A stretch of DNA of 8,224 bases from DASXVX01 sp036504075 (lineage in GTDB: Bacteria > Bacillota > Sulfobacillia > Symbiobacteriales > Symbiobacteriaceae), in the NCBI GenBank assembly GCA_036504075.1, contig DASXVX010000071.1:1-8224 (forward strand), written 5' to 3'. Shown here piece after piece: positions 5,083-8,224 of this stretch. Every line of letters begins with the position of its first letter. Position 1 is the first letter of the stretch. The position numbers and the translations under genes are program-made. The notes under the pieces were generated by a model. It was not told where the DNA came from and ran no database searches. It saw only the letters and a program-made list of their open reading frames with translations.

Positions 5083-6836
5083 AGCGCTGGTGGGGACATC
5101 TGCGGGCCAAAGTGCTGGCTTTCGGCATCGTCATGTCGGTGATGCCCCTGGCCATCTTTGGCTGGTTCGGCATCACGGCGACCGAGAGCGCCCAGATGGA
5201 GATCGTACAGACCCAGAACCGCGCCGCCGCCACCACGGTGGCCGACGAGTTGAGCCGGTTCATGCGGGATCTCAAGATGCCGCTCGGGATCCTGGCCGGA
5301 ACGTACGGGGCCGACCTGCTTCGGGCAGACGGGTCCGAACAGGAGCGCCTCCTCTATACGCTGCTGCGGGATGTGCCGTACCTGGAGGAGGTGGCGCTCC
5401 TTGATTCCACCGGGCTGGAGCACGCCCGTGTCTCCCGGCGTGAGATTACGACCGGGGCAGAGCCGGCCCAATACGGCGGCGCGCCTCTCTGGCCGAAACT
5501 GGCGAAGGGCGGCCCGGCGCTGAGCTCCGTGACCCTGGACGTAGACGGGCGGCCGCTGATGCAGGTCGGAGTGCCGCTTCCGGACCGATCCGGCGCACTG
5601 ATCGCCCGGGCGAGCCTGCGCGGCGTATTCGCCAATATTGCCGCCGTCAGGGGCGCCGGGGGCGTCCGGATCCATGTGGCCGACGAGAGCGGGCGGCTCA
5701 TCGGCGATTCGGATTTCAGCCTGGTCCTGGCCGGGAATCAGGTACCCCTGCCCTCGGACAACGACACACCCTACCGCTCGGTGACCGGTGAAGAGGCGCT
5801 CGGCATCAGCGCTCCGGTGCCGGAGCTGCTGTGGCATGTGGTGGCGGAGACGCCGCTGGATATTGCCATGGCGCCGGTGCACCGCCTGGGCTGGGAGTTT
5901 GGGTCGGGTGCGCTGGCGCTCATGACCGTGGTGGTGGTGCTCTCGGTGATCTTCGGGCTGCAGCTGGCGGAACCGCTGGAACGCCTGGAGGCCGGGGCAA
6001 AGCGGGTAGGCACCGGCGACTTCTCCGGCCGCATCCCCGAAGGCGGGCGCGACGAACTGGGCCGGCTGGCCTCCGCGTTTAACGCCATGACCGAACGACT
6101 GGCCATCGCCAGGCAGTCGGAGAAACTGGTGGCAGTGGGCCAGCTGGCCGCCGGCGTCGCCCACGAGATCAACAACCCACTGGCGGTGATTGCGGCTTAC
6201 GCCGAAGACCTGGCCGACCGGCTGGCGGAAGAGGGAACGGCGGCCCTGGAGCAGGAAGGCGTGCTTGGTGCGTATCTGGCAGAGTTGCAGCACCAGGTCC
6301 GGCGCTGCAAGGGGATCACGCGCAACCTGCTGGACTTCGCCCGGCAGGGCGCGACCGAGTCGGAACCGGTCGACGTGGGCGAGATTGCCCGGCAGACGGT
6401 CACCCTGGCCGGCTCACGGGCCAGAAAGGCCGGCGTGGCGGTCCGGGTCGACGCCGAGCCGGGCCTGCCGCCCGTGCAGGCGACCCGGGACCAGTTGCAG
6501 CAAGTCTTTTTGAATCTGATTGCCAACGCCATGGACGCGATCCCGGGACCCGGGGAGATTTGCGTGACGGCCCGGCGCAGCGGCAGTACCGTCAACGTGT
6601 CGGTGGCCGACACGGGCTGTGGGATGGATGCGGCGACCGTGGCCCGAGCCACGGAGCCGTTCTTTACCACCAAGCCGCCCGGCAAGGGTACCGGCCTGGG
6701 CCTTTCGATCTGCTACGGCATCATCACGGGCCTGGGCGGCCGGATGGATCTGACTTCGCGCCCCGGCCAGGGCACCGTGGTCACCTTTGATCTGCCCGTG
6801 TGGGAGGAATCGTCATGCGCACCTACGCACTCTTGA
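5079..6836 (+). CDS. Transmembrane sensor histidine kinase (extracytoplasmic sensor, HAMP, HisKA, HATPase)
   Basis: The 585-residue protein starts with GTG, overlapping the preceding stop codon by three bases. Domains in order: a first membrane helix (about 11-33), an extracytoplasmic region of about 240 residues (34-270) that looks like a Cache-type double PAS-like sensor, a second helix (about 274-295), HAMP (about 296-348, with PLERLEAGAKRVGTGDFSGRI), and HisKA with the H-box VAHEINNPL and phosphoacceptor His362. The ATPase domain has an N-box around Asn479-Asn483, G1 DTGCGM (511-516), F-box FFTTK (528-532) and G2 GTGLGLS (537-543). All catalytic elements are intact. The H-box and ATPase motifs match kinases that pair with NtrC-type regulators, and such a regulator gene follows directly, overlapping by 22 bases. 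It autophosphorylates with ATP and transfers phosphate to that regulator. The ligand is unknown; the upstream binding lipoprotein may deliver it. Confidence 0.96.
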   Translation: MKRWWGHLRAKVLAFGIVMSVMPLAIFGWFGITATESAQMEIVQTQNRAAATTVADELSRFMRDLKMPLGILAGTYGADLLRADGSEQERLLYTLLRDVPYLEEVALLDSTGLEHARVSRREITTGAEPAQYGGAPLWPKLAKGGPALSSVTLDVDGRPLMQVGVPLPDRSGALIARASLRGVFANIAAVRGAGGVRIHVADESGRLIGDSDFSLVLAGNQVPLPSDNDTPYRSVTGEEALGISAPVPELLWHVVAETPLDIAMAPVHRLGWEFGSGALALMTVVVVLSVIFGLQLAEPLERLEAGAKRVGTGDFSGRIPEGGRDELGRLASAFNAMTERLAIARQSEKLVAVGQLAAGVAHEINNPLAVIAAYAEDLADRLAEEGTAALEQEGVLGAYLAELQHQVRRCKGITRNLLDFARQGATESEPVDVGEIARQTVTLAGSRARKAGVAVRVDAEPGLPPVQATRDQLQQVFLNLIANAMDAIPGPGEICVTARRSGSTVNVSVADTGCGMDAATVARATEPFFTTKPPGKGTGLGLSICYGIITGLGGRMDLTSRPGQGTVVTFDLPVWEESSCAPTHS

Positions 6837-8182
6837 TCGCCGATGACGAAGCGAGCTTTCGGGAACTGCTGAGATCGCGGCTGACCCGCAAAGGATACGC
6901 CGTCACCGCTGTAGCCGACGGCACGGCAGCCCTCGGGGCGCTGGCGGCGGAGGAGTATGATGCGGCGATCTTCGACCTCCGGATGCCCGGCGCCGGCGGC
7001 CTGGAGGTGCTGCGCCGCGCCCGCGAGCTGCAGCCGGCCCTGCCGGTGCTGATCCTCACCGGCCATGGTTCCATTGAAACGGCCATCGAGGCGATTCGGG
7101 CCGGGGCCTACGATTACCTGACGAAACCCTGCAACCTGGCCGAGTTGGAGCTGATCGTCACCAAAGCGCTGGAGCGAAAAGCCCTGGAGGTGGAGAACCA
7201 GGGGCTGCGGGAGGCCCTGCGCCGCCAGGGGGGGCAGGCGGAGATCGTGGGGCAGAGCCGGGCCTTGACTCGCCTCCTCCAGATGACCGAGCGGGTGGCC
7301 GCCAGCGACACCGCGGTGCTGGTCGAGGGGGAGTCCGGCACCGGCAAGGAGCTGATCGCACGGGCGGTGCACGCACTCAGCCCCCGTGCCGCCGGGCCGT
7401 TCATCCCGGTCAACTGCGGCGCCCTGCCGGACAACCTGTTGGAGAGCGAGCTGTTCGGTTACGCCCGGGGCGCCTTCACCGGAGCGGTGACCACGAAGCT
7501 GGGCCTGGTTGAGCTGGCCGAGGGGGGCACGCTCTTCCTGGACGAAATCGGCGAATTGCCGCTGGAACTGCAGGCCAAGCTGCTCAGGTTCCTGGAGAGC
7601 CATGAGCTGCGGCGCGTGGGCGAGACGCGCCTGCGGCGGGTCGACGCCCGCGTGGTGGCCGCCACCAACCGGCATTTGGCGGACGAGGTGAAGGCAGGCC
7701 GCTTCCGGGAGGACCTCTTCTACCGGCTCAACGTGGTGGCGCTGGTTGTTCCGCCCCTGCGGGAACGGCGGGAGGATATCCCGCTCCTGGTGGCGCACTT
7801 CCTGGCCGGCACGGACTCCGACAAGGAGTTGACGCCGGAGGCCATGGAGGCGCTGGTCCGATACGACTTCCCCGGCAACATCCGGGAGCTGTTTAACCTG
7901 GTCCGGCGCGGCGCCATCCTGAGTCCGGACCGGTTCATTGCCCCCGAGGACCTGGGGATGACCTCCGCGGAACCACAGCCGAGTCCGGCGGCGGAAGCCG
8001 TGGCACCGTCCGCTCCCGGGGAGCCTGCCATTTTGACACTGGTGGAGACGGAGCGGCGCACCATTGCCGCGGCGCTGGACCACACGGACTGGAACCGGGC
8101 GCAGGCCGCACAGGTGCTGGGCATAAGCGTTCGCAACCTCTACCGGAAGATCGAAGCCTATGACTTGCACCCCCGGGGCTGA
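6815..8182 (+). CDS. NtrC-type sigma-54-dependent response regulator
   Basis: The product is 455 residues from the ATG at 6815, which follows GGGAGGAA at a spacing of 5 bases. The receiver domain (1-115) has the acidic pair Asp10-Asp11, phosphoacceptor Asp54, Thr82 and Lys104. A linker (about 116-142) leads to an AAA+ domain (about 143-370) with Walker A GESGTGKE (172-179), the sigma-54 contact loop GAFTGA (219-224), Walker B TLFLDE (239-244), sensor I VAATN (281-285), the FREDLFYRLN arginine-finger region (297-306) and sensor II FPGNIREL (352-359). After a Pro/Ala linker, a Fis-type helix-turn-helix occupies about 411-452 (AAQVLGISVRNLYRKI). All functional elements are intact, so it should open sigma-54 promoters when phosphorylated. 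The targets are not in the window. The overlap with the kinase gene makes this a cognate pair. Convincing match throughout. Confidence 0.97.
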   Translation: MRTYALLIADDEASFRELLRSRLTRKGYAVTAVADGTAALGALAAEEYDAAIFDLRMPGAGGLEVLRRARELQPALPVLILTGHGSIETAIEAIRAGAYDYLTKPCNLAELELIVTKALERKALEVENQGLREALRRQGGQAEIVGQSRALTRLLQMTERVAASDTAVLVEGESGTGKELIARAVHALSPRAAGPFIPVNCGALPDNLLESELFGYARGAFTGAVTTKLGLVELAEGGTLFLDEIGELPLELQAKLLRFLESHELRRVGETRLRRVDARVVAATNRHLADEVKAGRFREDLFYRLNVVALVVPPLRERREDIPLLVAHFLAGTDSDKELTPEAMEALVRYDFPGNIRELFNLVRRGAILSPDRFIAPEDLGMTSAEPQPSPAAEAVAPSAPGEPAILTLVETERRTIAAALDHTDWNRAQAAQVLGISVRNLYRKIEAYDLHPRG

Positions 8183-8224
8183 CAGATTGGCAGGGGACCG
8201 CAGGCACAAACGGGGTTGGGGGGG

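Noticed and set aside
4887..6293. A 468-codon open frame antisense to the sensor kinase
   Set aside because: It lies opposite a kinase gene with all catalytic motifs intact, has a Gln/His/Arg/Gly-rich composition typical of antisense frames in GC-rich coding DNA, and shows no recognisable domain.
8187..8202. A TGGCAGGGGACCGCAG string resembling a sigma-54 promoter after the regulator gene
   Set aside because: The gap between GG and GC is 9 bases rather than the required 10, and the window ends before any downstream gene can be seen.
6713..8209. A 498-codon open frame antisense to the NtrC-type regulator
   Set aside because: It is a composition artefact opposite a fully recognisable gene, with no motif or credible ribosome binding site.

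Overview
The window looks like chromosomal DNA from a high-GC member of the Bacillota, something like Symbiobacterium. The evidence is strong GGAGG-type ribosome binding sites, tRNA genes with an encoded CCA end, TTGACA/TATAAT-type tRNA promoters, a secreted protein with DUF2680-like repeats, and a lipoprotein-type solute-binding protein, all in a GC-rich background. This placement is an inference from style; no marker gene settles the genus.

The left part (1-975) holds a small secreted protein with three short helical repeats (minus strand), then two tRNA genes on the plus strand. tRNA-Asn(GTT) has its own extended -10 promoter and an intrinsic terminator. A CAT-anticodon tRNA, which resembles tRNA-Ile2 more than tRNA-Met, has its own promoter.

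The middle part (976-4010) is a patchwork of debris around one intact gene. A 17-bp motif (GGCCANNTTATGCTTCC) occurs six times in two clusters, 1013-1108 and 3656-3702, with roughly 27-30 bp periodicity, and looks like relict transposon ends. The left cluster abuts a gene start with a perfect ribosome binding site that is cut off after about 30 codons. The right cluster abuts the last ~56 codons of a nucleotide-sugar epimerase/dehydratase. That fragment is followed at operon spacing by the first ~30 codons of a sugar-phosphate nucleotidyltransferase carrying a +1 frameshift. Between the clusters are a short hypothetical protein (minus strand), an AT-rich leader, and a secreted CARDB-type protein with a tyrosine-rich C-terminal half that ends at a perfect 17-bp terminator hairpin.

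The right part (4102-8182) is a tight, overlapping three-gene operon: a lipoprotein of the ABC_sub_bind/TrpX family, a transmembrane sensor histidine kinase, and an NtrC-type sigma-54-dependent response regulator. No permease or ATPase gene is present. The arrangement suggests that the binding protein presents a ligand to the kinase, which phosphorylates the regulator to activate sigma-54 promoters outside this window. This ligand-sensing module is the most coherent candidate for an undescribed system here.
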